In this document: in pieces, positions 52,902 to 61,139 of the stretch
How the letters are laid out: every line of letters begins with the position of its first letter
How positions within the stretch are numbered: the first letter of the stretch is position 1
From: Sphingobium fuliginis
GTDB taxonomy: Bacteria; Pseudomonadota; Alphaproteobacteria; Sphingomonadales; Sphingomonadaceae
Length of the DNA stretch: 64,000 nt
NCBI RefSeq assembly: GCF_004152845.1
Contig: NZ_SEON01000008.1
Span: 1-64,000, forward strand
Direction of reading: 5' to 3'
Notes under the pieces: generated by a model
Told to the model about the DNA's origin: nothing
Databases searched by the model: none
What the model saw: only the letters and a program-made list of their open reading frames with translations
Translations under genes and position numbers: made by a program

Positions 52902-53491
52902 GCCGCAAGATCGACTTCTATTTCGACTTCATCAGTCCCTTCAGTTACCTCGCGCAGCTGAAGCTCCCGGAAATAGCCCGCAAGGCCGGTTGCGAACTCG
53001 AATATTGGCCGATCGATATCCCCGAGGCGAAGATCGCGGCGGGGAACTACGGCCCGTCCAATCGCGAGGTGGTTCCGAAAATCAAGGTGATGATGGCGGA
53101 CCTCAACCGGTGGGCCCACAAATATGACGCTCCCTTGCGTTTTCCGGCCAGCTTTGCCTGCAAGGACTGGAACTGCGCCACGCTCTACGCGCGCGAGCAG
53201 GGCAAAGCGGAAGCATACGTCGCTGCCGCTTACAATCTGATCTGGGGACAGGGAATCGACCCAAGCGACCGCGGAGAACTGCGCGCCTGTGCAACAGAAG
53301 CTGGACTCGATCCAGAGGCGTTGACAGCCTTCGTGGACTCTTCACTTGGCCAGAATGAATATCGCAAGGCTCGCAGCCTAGCCTATCAGCGGGGAGTCTT
53401 CGGCGCGCCGTTAATGTTTGTCGACGATCAAATATTCTGGGGCAATGATCGTCTCGACTTTCTGCAGGAGTATCTATCTCAACAGAAGTAA
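52898..53491 (+). CDS. nahD: 2-Hydroxychromene-2-carboxylate isomerase
   Basis: This 197-residue protein of the kappa-GST/DsbA-like fold begins IDFYFDFISPFSYLAQLKLPEIARKAG with the catalytic Ser region. It has YWPIDIPEAKIAAGNYGPSNREV and the C-terminal YQRGVFGAPLMFVDDQIFWGNDRLDFL. It isomerises 2-hydroxychromene-2-carboxylate to trans-o-hydroxybenzylidenepyruvate, the substrate of NahE at 22 kb. It is the last gene of the bphC operon. Confidence 0.93.
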   Translation: MSRKIDFYFDFISPFSYLAQLKLPEIARKAGCELEYWPIDIPEAKIAAGNYGPSNREVVPKIKVMMADLNRWAHKYDAPLRFPASFACKDWNCATLYAREQGKAEAYVAAAYNLIWGQGIDPSDRGELRACATEAGLDPEALTAFVDSSLGQNEYRKARSLAYQRGVFGAPLMFVDDQIFWGNDRLDFLQEYLSQQK

Positions 53492-53528
53492 TTCTTAGAA
53501 TTAAAAATATGCGGCGAGGGGAGAGGAA

Positions 53529-55700
53529 ATGAAAGAACTTCAGATTAACTTGTTTGTAACTGCGGCTGCCGTCCTTGCGCAATCGCTTGTTCCTAGTGTC
53601 GCGCTCGCTCAGGATACAACAGCCGAGCAGCCCAAAGATGAGCAGGCGTCGACCGGTATCGAAGATATCGTTGTCACTGCGACCCGCCGCGAAGCAAGAT
53701 TGCAGCAGGTGCCCGTGGCCGTCACAGCGCTGGGCGCAGATGCCCTGCAATCGGCCGACGTCTCAACAGTAAGGACGCTGACCCAGCTGGTGCCTGGCTT
53801 TGTAGGCAGCCGCAACATGGGTGTCTTCCAGCCCGTGGTTCGCGGTGTCGGCTCAACCGGCATCTCGATTGGCGACGAACCCAATATCGCCACCTACATC
53901 GACGGTGTCTATCAGCCCGAATCTGCCGCAAACTGGATCGATCTCGTCGAGGTCGAGCGGGTTGAGGTGCTGCGCGGTCCGCAAGGCACCACTTTTGGTC
54001 GCAATGCGACGGGCGGGCTGATCAATGTGATCACGCCGGACCCCAGCTTCGATTTCCGGGGCAAGGCTTCCTTACGGGTCGGCCGGATGCGGCGCGAAGC
54101 GGGCGACTATGACGCGCGGCTCTATGTGACCGGCCCTATCAGCGAAAAGGCCGCGATCGATCTTTCCGGCCTTTTCCGCAAGAACGATGGCTATATCGAT
54201 GATCTGGTGCGTGGTGGAACGCTGGGCGACCAGCGGGTCATCGATTTGCGCAGCAAGTTTCTGTTCAAGCCGGCGGACAATTTCAAGGTTGTCCTGACCG
54301 GCGAATTCTTCGACCAAAAAAGCACTAGCAATTCGCCGCAACCGGTCGATGGCAACACTGTCGCGCGGCGCTTCCCCGGAGCCATCTTGCCTACCGGAGC
54401 CTGGCAAGCGTCGCTCACCGATGTTCCTCGCCTCGACTTGCGGCGCTGGACTTTCGCCTTGCACACCAAGCTCGAACTCGATGATTTCAACATCGAGACC
54501 ACCAGCGGCTTCATGAACCTCCGCTGGAATCAGATCACCGATTCAGACGCTTCTAACCTGCGGCTAGGGAATTTTCCGGCGATCTTCCGTTCCGAGTCGG
54601 GCAGTCAGGAAATCAAGCTCAGTTCCGCCAACCCCGGCCCGCTCCAGTGGCTGGTGGGTGGATATTTCTACCAATTTGGTGGAAGTGCTTTTCTTCAGCC
54701 CTGGACAGCCCCTAGTCCCACGGCAGGTTTGTCCGGACCGACGCTCGAACCTGATCTGGGCGGCCGGTCCTTTGCCGGCTTCGCGGATATCACGTACGAG
54801 GCGGTACCGGGCCTGTTCGTCAACCTCGGCGGGCGTTACACGACCGAAAAACGGGAATTTTCACAGACACTAAACGGCAGTCTGGTGGTTAACAACGTTC
54901 ACAGGTCCTTCAATAAGTTCAACTACAAGATCGGCGTACGTTACGAAATCGACGACAAAACAAATGTCTACGCTAGCTGGAGCACCGCTTTCAAAAGCGG
55001 CGTCTTCAATATGGCTAGCACACGTAACATCCCTGTCGAACCCGAAGAAATCAAGGCTGCTGAATTTGGGTTAAAATCAGATCCTTTCGACTGGTTCCGA
55101 GCCAATCTCGCGATATATTATTATGACTACACCAACCTGCAACTGCAGTCTAAGGATTCGGCCGGGTCTGGCTATATTCTGCAGAACGCAGCAAATGCCG
55201 AAATCTATGGCGGCGAACTCGAGACGACGATCGTCCCAACCGCTGGCCTGAAACTGCGGGCGGCGCTCGCCTATACTCACGCACAGTACAAGGATTTCCC
55301 GCTGGCTCAGGGTTTCTTCCCTCAGGCGGACGGGGGCAATACCGTCGTGACCCTGGATGCCTCCGGGTTCGTCATGACCCGGGCGCCGAAATGGTCGGGA
55401 AATGTCGGGTTTGAATGGGGACACGACCTTGGGGCCGGACGCATGGCACTAAACGGAAATGTCTCGTTCAGTTCGCGTCTCTATTACGACTTTGCGAACA
55501 ACTTCTCGCAGAAACCATACACTCTTTCTAACGCATCGTTGTCCTGGACACCCGAAAACGAGAATTGGAAAGTAGCAGTGTGGGCCACCAATCTTACAAA
55601 CGAAAAGGTTTTCCAGACGATGCGGCCGGGCCCGCTGTCGAACGATGGATTTTACGAACAGCCACGGAAAATCGGAGCGACCTTTGAGGTAAAATTCTAG
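53529..55700 (+). CDS. TonB-dependent outer-membrane receptor (1)
   Basis: This 723-residue protein has a signal peptide (LNLFVTAAAVLAQSLVPSVALAQ), a TonB box (DIVVTATRRE) and a plug domain (LTQLVPGFVG, VEVLRGPQGTTFGRNATGGLINVIT). A 22-strand barrel ends in ATFEVKF with the terminal Phe. It imports a ligand across the outer membrane using TonB energy. It lies 37 bases after nahD on the same strand with GGGGAGAGG before the start, so it may be co-transcribed with the bphC operon and take up an aromatic compound. Iron chelates remain an alternative. Confidence 0.9.
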   Translation: MKELQINLFVTAAAVLAQSLVPSVALAQDTTAEQPKDEQASTGIEDIVVTATRREARLQQVPVAVTALGADALQSADVSTVRTLTQLVPGFVGSRNMGVFQPVVRGVGSTGISIGDEPNIATYIDGVYQPESAANWIDLVEVERVEVLRGPQGTTFGRNATGGLINVITPDPSFDFRGKASLRVGRMRREAGDYDARLYVTGPISEKAAIDLSGLFRKNDGYIDDLVRGGTLGDQRVIDLRSKFLFKPADNFKVVLTGEFFDQKSTSNSPQPVDGNTVARRFPGAILPTGAWQASLTDVPRLDLRRWTFALHTKLELDDFNIETTSGFMNLRWNQITDSDASNLRLGNFPAIFRSESGSQEIKLSSANPGPLQWLVGGYFYQFGGSAFLQPWTAPSPTAGLSGPTLEPDLGGRSFAGFADITYEAVPGLFVNLGGRYTTEKREFSQTLNGSLVVNNVHRSFNKFNYKIGVRYEIDDKTNVYASWSTAFKSGVFNMASTRNIPVEPEEIKAAEFGLKSDPFDWFRANLAIYYYDYTNLQLQSKDSAGSGYILQNAANAEIYGGELETTIVPTAGLKLRAALAYTHAQYKDFPLAQGFFPQADGGNTVVTLDASGFVMTRAPKWSGNVGFEWGHDLGAGRMALNGNVSFSSRLYYDFANNFSQKPYTLSNASLSWTPENENWKVAVWATNLTNEKVFQTMRPGPLSNDGFYEQPRKIGATFEVKF

Positions 55701-55741
55701 CACTAAGGCGAAAAGCCTGTGATCGATGAGGGAGAGAAACT

Positions 55742-58207
55742 ATGCCTGGAATTACATCTTTCTACAACGCCAAACGCATGCTGATAACTACGACCGGCCT
55801 GACTATGGCCAGTTTCGCACTTGCTCCGAATTCTGCTCATGCGCAAGATGTCGATCCGGGCGCACAGCAAGAAGCCTCGAGAGGCGGTCTCGACGACATT
55901 GTGGTCACGGCCCGCAAGCGGGAAGAGAACGCGCAGGAAACGCCGATCGCGGTTACCGCGATGAGCGGTGCCATGATCGAAGACCGCCAGATTGCCAACG
56001 TCGCGCAGGTGGCGTCCTTCGCGCCCAACGTCAACATTCAACCCGTCGGCAACATCTCTGGCTCCAGCGCATCGCTCACCGCTTTCATCCGCGGCGTCGG
56101 CCAGACTGACTTCAACATCACCGTCGATCCCGGTGTCGGCATCTATGTTGATGGCGTCTATGTTGCCCGTTCGGTCGGGGGCCTGCTCGACATGGCGGAC
56201 ATTTCGAACGTCCAGATCCTGCGCGGTCCGCAGGGCACCCTGTTCGGCAAGAACACGATTGGCGGCGCGATCATCGTCAATACCAACGAACCCGGGAACG
56301 AATTTGATTTGAAACTTGAAGCCGCGACCGGTCGCTTCAACCGCGCCGATATCAAGGGCATCGTCAATATCCCGATCAGCGATACGCTGGCGATGCGCGC
56401 CGTAGCGTCCTACGAAACCCGCGACGGCTACCAGCGCCGCCTGTTCGACGGCGGACGGCAGGGCAACAAGGACAGCTTCTCTGGCCGCGTGGCCTTCAAG
56501 TGGGAACCGACCGACAACTTCAAGGCAATTCTCGCCGCCGACGTCAACATTCGTCGCGAAGAACAGGCAGCTATCTATCTCATCGAAAACCGGGACTCAC
56601 CCGATCTTCTGCAAATCGTGAATCTGCCTGACGGCCGTCAAGTTGCCTTCCCTAGCTCAAACTTCGGTTACAACAAGCTGGGCGGTGGCGCTGGACAATG
56701 TGGCGCCCCGGGTGAACTGGCACCGGTCAGCAATCCGAACTGCGTTTCTTCCCGATGGGTTACAGGCGATATCGATACGACTTGGGCCGGAGGTCCGAAC
56801 CGTTCCGACTTCGACCTTTGGGGTACTAATCTGACGCTCGAGTATGATTTCGGCGGCGTGACACTCAAGTCGATCAGTGCGTACCGCGACCAGAAGTCGG
56901 TCATCGAATACGACTTCGACGTGACTCCGCACGAAGTGCTGCAGCTGACCAACAACATCGACCTTTGGCAAGCTTCGCAGGAATTGCAGCTCAACGGTAA
57001 CCTGTTCGACGACAGGCTCAAGTTCGCTCTGGGCGCCTATTACTTGAAGGAAAAGGGCCAGGACATCGAACCGCTGCGGTTCGGTTTCGCGAACTTTTTT
57101 AGCGGTGGCAAAATCAACAACGACAGCTACGCAGCTTACATGCAGTTCACCTACAAGGTCACCGACAAGTTTTCGATCACTCCAGGTATCCGCTACACCG
57201 ACGAAACCAAGCGTTTCGACCCTTCGGCCCAGGTAATCTATCGCGATTTCACCGCGGGTCTTCTCCCACCCTATCCTGATGGCGTGTTCATTCAGTACAG
57301 CCGCTGTCTGGTCGGCCAGCCAGCGCCGCAGCTGCTGCCGAACGGGTTCCCTGACCCGGCATGTGTTCCGTCGGCGACCAATCCTGGCGGCAACCACAAT
57401 CTGCCCGCGGTCGAGGTGTCCGCCAAGGCCAAGGAATGGACCCCGGCGGTCTCGGTGAACTATCAGTTCACCGACGACATCATGGGCTATGCGTCCTATT
57501 CCAAGGGCTTCAAGAATGGCGGCTTCAGCCAGCGTATATTCCCGGGCGAACTCGTCACCCCTGCTTTCACCCCGGAATTCGTCGAATCCTACGAAGTCGG
57601 CCTCAAGACCGAATTGTTCGACCGGCGCCTGCGCATGAACATCGCGCTGTTCCAATCCGACTACAGCGACATCCAAATCGTCGTGAACGAGGGTATCGCG
57701 CCCAAGGTTCGCAACGGGGGTGAGGGCCGGATCAAGGGCTTCGAGATCGAAGGCCAGGCCGCCCCGACCGACTGGCTAAGGATCGACTATGGTGTCGGTT
57801 ACCTCGATGCCTATTATCGTTCGGTGGATCCAAGTGCTTTCCCGGTAAACGTGAACTCCAAGTTTGCGTTCGTGCCCGAATGGACAGCGACGATCGCCGC
57901 GAATGCGACCGTTTACGAGAGCGACAAGGGCAAGTTCGTTCTTCGCGGCGACTGGTACCATCAGAGCGGCACCTTCAAGGATGCCATCAACAGCCCGCAG
58001 CTGTATCAACCCGCCTATAGCGTGTTCGGCGCCAGCGCTTCGTTCACCGACGCCAGCGACCACTTCACGGTAACGGCAGGTGTCACGAACCTAACCGACA
58101 AGCGCTACATCCAGGGCGGCTATGTGGATTTGGACGTTGGCGGCGTCGCCGAGGCAACCTATTCGCGGCCGCGCGAATGGTTCCTCAAGGTCGCCTACAA
58201 GTACTGA
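55742..58207 (+). CDS. TonB-dependent outer-membrane receptor (2)
   Basis: This 821-residue receptor has a signal peptide ending in NSAHAQ, TonB box DDIVVTARKRE, plug with VQILRGPQGTLFGKNTIGGAIIVNT, a long barrel and C-terminal EWFLKVAYKY with an aromatic end. YGSYSKGFKNGGFS-like motifs (YASYSKGFKNGGF here) are typical of sphingomonad receptors linked to aromatic or lignin-derived substrates. It is 41 bases from the first receptor and closed by a hairpin at 58218. The two are not close duplicates of one another. Confidence 0.9.
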   Translation: MPGITSFYNAKRMLITTTGLTMASFALAPNSAHAQDVDPGAQQEASRGGLDDIVVTARKREENAQETPIAVTAMSGAMIEDRQIANVAQVASFAPNVNIQPVGNISGSSASLTAFIRGVGQTDFNITVDPGVGIYVDGVYVARSVGGLLDMADISNVQILRGPQGTLFGKNTIGGAIIVNTNEPGNEFDLKLEAATGRFNRADIKGIVNIPISDTLAMRAVASYETRDGYQRRLFDGGRQGNKDSFSGRVAFKWEPTDNFKAILAADVNIRREEQAAIYLIENRDSPDLLQIVNLPDGRQVAFPSSNFGYNKLGGGAGQCGAPGELAPVSNPNCVSSRWVTGDIDTTWAGGPNRSDFDLWGTNLTLEYDFGGVTLKSISAYRDQKSVIEYDFDVTPHEVLQLTNNIDLWQASQELQLNGNLFDDRLKFALGAYYLKEKGQDIEPLRFGFANFFSGGKINNDSYAAYMQFTYKVTDKFSITPGIRYTDETKRFDPSAQVIYRDFTAGLLPPYPDGVFIQYSRCLVGQPAPQLLPNGFPDPACVPSATNPGGNHNLPAVEVSAKAKEWTPAVSVNYQFTDDIMGYASYSKGFKNGGFSQRIFPGELVTPAFTPEFVESYEVGLKTELFDRRLRMNIALFQSDYSDIQIVVNEGIAPKVRNGGEGRIKGFEIEGQAAPTDWLRIDYGVGYLDAYYRSVDPSAFPVNVNSKFAFVPEWTATIAANATVYESDKGKFVLRGDWYHQSGTFKDAINSPQLYQPAYSVFGASASFTDASDHFTVTAGVTNLTDKRYIQGGYVDLDVGGVAEATYSRPREWFLKVAYKY

Positions 58208-58217
58208 CGGCTCTGCC

Positions 58218-58241
58218 TGGGGTGACCGAAAGGTCACCCCA
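58218..58241. terminator. Hairpin after the second receptor gene
   Basis: TGGGGTGACC (58218-58227) pairs perfectly with GGTCACCCCA (58232-58241) around a GAAA tetraloop, 10 bases after the stop. No T-run follows, so termination efficiency is uncertain. Confidence 0.65.
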
Positions 58242-58328
58242 TCGATTGGGGGGGATCCGCTCCGGCGGTTCCGCCCCGTTTCGTTTGCATCCCTTGAACT
58301 TCCCAACCGACTGCCAAGGTTTCGCTCC

Positions 58329-59828
58329 ATGCCTGTTTCCCAGCCATCCTTGTCCCGGCCCGAATTCGCTGCAGGCCTGCCGATCGTCGATGGCGAGGCC
58401 ATAGCCACTACCGAGCGGGCGATTGCCGTGATCAATCCTGCGACGGGGATGGCGCTGACGGAAATCCCCCTCCTAGGTGCGGTCGAGGCGAACCGCGCCG
58501 TCGAAAGCAACGCCAGAGCCTTCGGGGAATGGCGGGCCCATTCGGCCGCCGAACGCGCCGCCATTCTGCACGCTTGGTTCGCGCTTGTTCGCGAAAACCG
58601 CAACGATCTGGCAATACTGCTCACGGCCGAACAGGGCAAGCCGCTCGCCGAAGCGCTGGGCGAGATCGACTATGCGGCCAGTTTCATCCAATGGTTCGCG
58701 GAAGAAGCCCGGCGCATCAATGGCGAGATCATCCCCGCCCAACGCGATCGCCGGGTCCTGGTTCTCAAGCAGCCGGTGGGCCTGGTCGGCGCGATTACGC
58801 CATGGAATTTTCCCGCAGCGATGATCACGCGCAAGGTCGCGCCCGCCCTGGCCGCAGGATGCACCGTTACACTCAAACCCGCCGAACTGACCCCGCTCAC
58901 GGCCTTCGCGCTGGCCCGGCTGGCACTCGAGGCCGGTGTTCCGGCGGGCACTTTCAACGTCATCGCAGGCGATGCGCCGGCGATCGGATCGGTCCTGACC
59001 AGCCATCCCGGCGTTGCCAAATTCACCTTCACCGGCTCCACCACGGTTGGCAAGCTGCTGACCGCGCAGTGCGCGACGACGCTCAAGCGGGTGTCGATGG
59101 AGCTGGGCGGCAACGCTCCGCTGATCGTGTTCGACGATGCCGATATCGACGTCGCCGTGGCGGGCACGATCGCTTCAAAGTTCCGAAACACCGGCCAGAC
59201 CTGCGTCTGCGCCAACCGCATCCTGGTGCAGAACGGCATCCATGACCGGTTCGCCGAAGCGCTGGCCGCCAGAGTCGCGGCTTTCCGCGTCGGCAACGGC
59301 CTGGAAGGCGAGACCGATCAGGGCCCGCTGATCACCGCCGCGGCATTGCAGAAGGTGCGCGAACATGTCGGCGATGCCGTCGGGCGCGGTGCCCGGATCG
59401 TCACGGGAGGCGAAGGCCATGAAGCCGGCGAGCTGTTCCACCAGCCCACGGTCCTGACCGGCGCCAACCCGGACATGCGGCTGGCGCTGGAAGAGACCTT
59501 CGGACCGGTCGCTCCCCTCTTCCGTTTCGAAACCGAGGCCGAAGCCCTGACCCTGGCCAACAGCACCCGCTCGGGCCTGGCCGCCTACGCATTCACCCGC
59601 GACATGGACCGGTTCTGGCGCCTTGCCGAAGGTCTCGAGGTCGGCATGGTCGGCGTCAACAACGGCATCATTTCTTCGGAAACCATGCCTTTCGGCGGGG
59701 TCAAGGAATCGGGACTGGGGCGCGAGGGATCGCGTCACGGGATCGACGAATTCCTGGAACTCAAGGCCATAAGTCTCGGCTTGCCGCCGCAGCCTGCGAT
59801 TGAAGCGGAGAAGCCCCGAAGGACATAG
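58329..59828 (+). CDS. NAD(P)-dependent aldehyde dehydrogenase, succinate-semialdehyde dehydrogenase-like
   Basis: The start is ATG 58329; the open frame begins at 58122 inside the receptor gene. The 499-residue ALDH has ITPWNFPAAMITRKVAPALAAGC, FTGSTTVGKLL, catalytic Glu in MELGGNAPLIVF and catalytic Cys in NTGQTCVCANR. The C-terminal GVNNGIISSETMPFGGVKESGLGREG is typical of GabD-like enzymes. Its neighbours suggest an aromatic or short semialdehyde as the actual substrate. It lies after the receptors and before the promoter of the ubiX-like group. Confidence 0.85.
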   Translation: MPVSQPSLSRPEFAAGLPIVDGEAIATTERAIAVINPATGMALTEIPLLGAVEANRAVESNARAFGEWRAHSAAERAAILHAWFALVRENRNDLAILLTAEQGKPLAEALGEIDYAASFIQWFAEEARRINGEIIPAQRDRRVLVLKQPVGLVGAITPWNFPAAMITRKVAPALAAGCTVTLKPAELTPLTAFALARLALEAGVPAGTFNVIAGDAPAIGSVLTSHPGVAKFTFTGSTTVGKLLTAQCATTLKRVSMELGGNAPLIVFDDADIDVAVAGTIASKFRNTGQTCVCANRILVQNGIHDRFAEALAARVAAFRVGNGLEGETDQGPLITAAALQKVREHVGDAVGRGARIVTGGEGHEAGELFHQPTVLTGANPDMRLALEETFGPVAPLFRFETEAEALTLANSTRSGLAAYAFTRDMDRFWRLAEGLEVGMVGVNNGIISSETMPFGGVKESGLGREGSRHGIDEFLELKAISLGLPPQPAIEAEKPRRT

Positions 59829-59848
59829 CTTCAAGGTGCTCTTACATG

Positions 59849-59877
59849 TTGCTTATAGTACAATTTGTTGCATAATG
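59849..59877 (+). promoter_or_regulatory. Candidate sigma-70 promoter with shared motif, copy f
   Basis: TTGCTT (59849-59854) and CATAAT (59871-59876) are separated by 16 bases, a plausible -35/-10 pair 77 bases before the UbiX-like gene. The -10 overlaps GTTGCATAATG (59867-59877), the shared 11-mer, and TTGCTTATAGTACAA (59849-59863) is an imperfect dyad. Confidence 0.55.
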
Positions 59878-59952
59878 GTTGAGGGAGAAGGATTCGGCCA
59901 TGAACGTTGCGACGGGAGTACGCAGGGAACGCGCGGGCGGCGCAGTCCGCCC

Positions 59953-60570
59953 ATGAAGCGCGTGGTCGTTGCCATAACCGGAGCGACGGGCTCGGTTTAC
60001 GGGCAGCGCCTGCTCGAAATGCTCCGCGAACAAGGTGGCTGGGAAACTCACCTCGTCATGTCGCAAGCCGCCTTGCTCAACATCCGCGAAGAAATTCCGG
60101 ACGGCCGTCGCCTGATCGAAGGTGCGGCCGATGTGGTGCACAGCGTCCGCAATGTCGGCGCCAGCATCGCCAGCGGTTCGTTCCTGTGCGACGGCATGGT
60201 GATAGCGCCCTGCTCGATGCGCACTCTGGCAGCGGTGGCCCACGGTCTGTCCGACAATCTGATCACGCGCGCCGCCGATGTGATGCTGAAGGAGCGGCGC
60301 AAGCTGGTGCTGATGACCCGCGAGACGCCGCTCAACCTGGCTCACCTGCGCAACATGGTCGCCTGCACCGAAATGGGCGCGGTCATTTTTCCACCGGTCC
60401 CGGCATTCTACGCCCGTCCTGCAGGCCTTCAGGACATCGTCGATCACAGCTGCACACGGGTGCTGGATCACTTCGACATACATCGCAACGCAGCGGGCCG
60501 CTGGCAGGGACTTTCCACCGAGAGTGCGGTCGCCGAACCGGCGCCGCTGAAGATCGAAAGGCAAGCATGA
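59953..60570 (+). CDS. Flavin prenyltransferase, UbiX/Pad1 family
   Basis: The start is ATG 59953 (MKRVVVAITGATG); the frame is open from 59800. The 205-residue flavoprotein has the N-terminal FMN loop ITGATGSVYGQRLLEML, SGSFLCDGMVIAPCSMRTLAAVAHGLSDNLITRAADV, the prenyl-site RETPLNLAHLRNM and FPPVPAFYARP. UbiX-type enzymes join dimethylallyl phosphate to FMN, making the prenylated cofactor for UbiD-type aromatic decarboxylases. No UbiD gene is in the window. The stop overlaps the next gene (ATGA). Non-oxidative decarboxylation of a phenolic acid is the likely context. Confidence 0.88.
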   Translation: MKRVVVAITGATGSVYGQRLLEMLREQGGWETHLVMSQAALLNIREEIPDGRRLIEGAADVVHSVRNVGASIASGSFLCDGMVIAPCSMRTLAAVAHGLSDNLITRAADVMLKERRKLVLMTRETPLNLAHLRNMVACTEMGAVIFPPVPAFYARPAGLQDIVDHSCTRVLDHFDIHRNAAGRWQGLSTESAVAEPAPLKIERQA

Positions 60571-61139
60571 TGGCTTGGGATATCAAGCGACGCGAGCTCC
60601 TGGGAGCCGGAGCGCTGGGCGCAGCCGTGGCCGGGCTTGGCGTATTGCCCGGAGCGGCGGCGGCCCGCGCACGCAGGGTGACGGTGATCGAGGAAAGCGC
60701 GTCGCCGGAAAGCCGGATGTTCGCGGCGACGCTTGCCGAAAGCGGCGTGGTTGGCCGGACCATCCGGCTTGACCGGTCGCTCAATGTCCTTCTGCACGAA
60801 CTGGACGATGCCGATGGCCTGATCGTTGGCCTGACTTCGGATCCCGCAGCCATGATCGCCGGACAGGTCCTGGTTGAGCGCGGCGCCCGCCCGGCGTTGC
60901 TGTGGCGGCACCATTACACGGGCGGACGCTGGCAGCATCGGACCGAGGGCGCGGCGCAACTGCTCCAAGGCGCCGCGGCGGCATGGCCGGTGGCCGTCGC
61001 GCACCTGGTTCGCGACGCGCTCGGCGCCCCAACCGAAGCTCGCTTGAACACCTGTCAGTCGGGTTCGTGCGATATCGCGGCCAGCAGCCCCGGACTGCTG
61101 GCCTCCTGGGTTTATGAAATCGGGGGAGACCTGTCTTGA
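60567..61139 (+). CDS. Tat-signal protein of unknown function
   Basis: The start is ATG 60567, or the directly following ATG 60570. The 190-residue product has a twin-arginine-like signal (KRRELLGAGALGAAVAGLGVLPGAAAARA). A soluble domain follows (VTVIEESASPESRMFAATLAES, ADGLIVGLTSDPAAMIAGQVL, RPALLWRHHY) with two cysteines near the C-terminus (NTCQSGSCDIA). I do not recognise a family. It has no CXXCH, so it is not the cytochrome subunit that accompanies 4-cresol methylhydroxylase. It overlaps both neighbours by 4 bases, so it is translationally tied to the UbiX-like and VAO-like proteins. Confidence 0.75.
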   Translation: MMAWDIKRRELLGAGALGAAVAGLGVLPGAAAARARRVTVIEESASPESRMFAATLAESGVVGRTIRLDRSLNVLLHELDDADGLIVGLTSDPAAMIAGQVLVERGARPALLWRHHYTGGRWQHRTEGAAQLLQGAAAAWPVAVAHLVRDALGAPTEARLNTCQSGSCDIAASSPGLLASWVYEIGGDLS

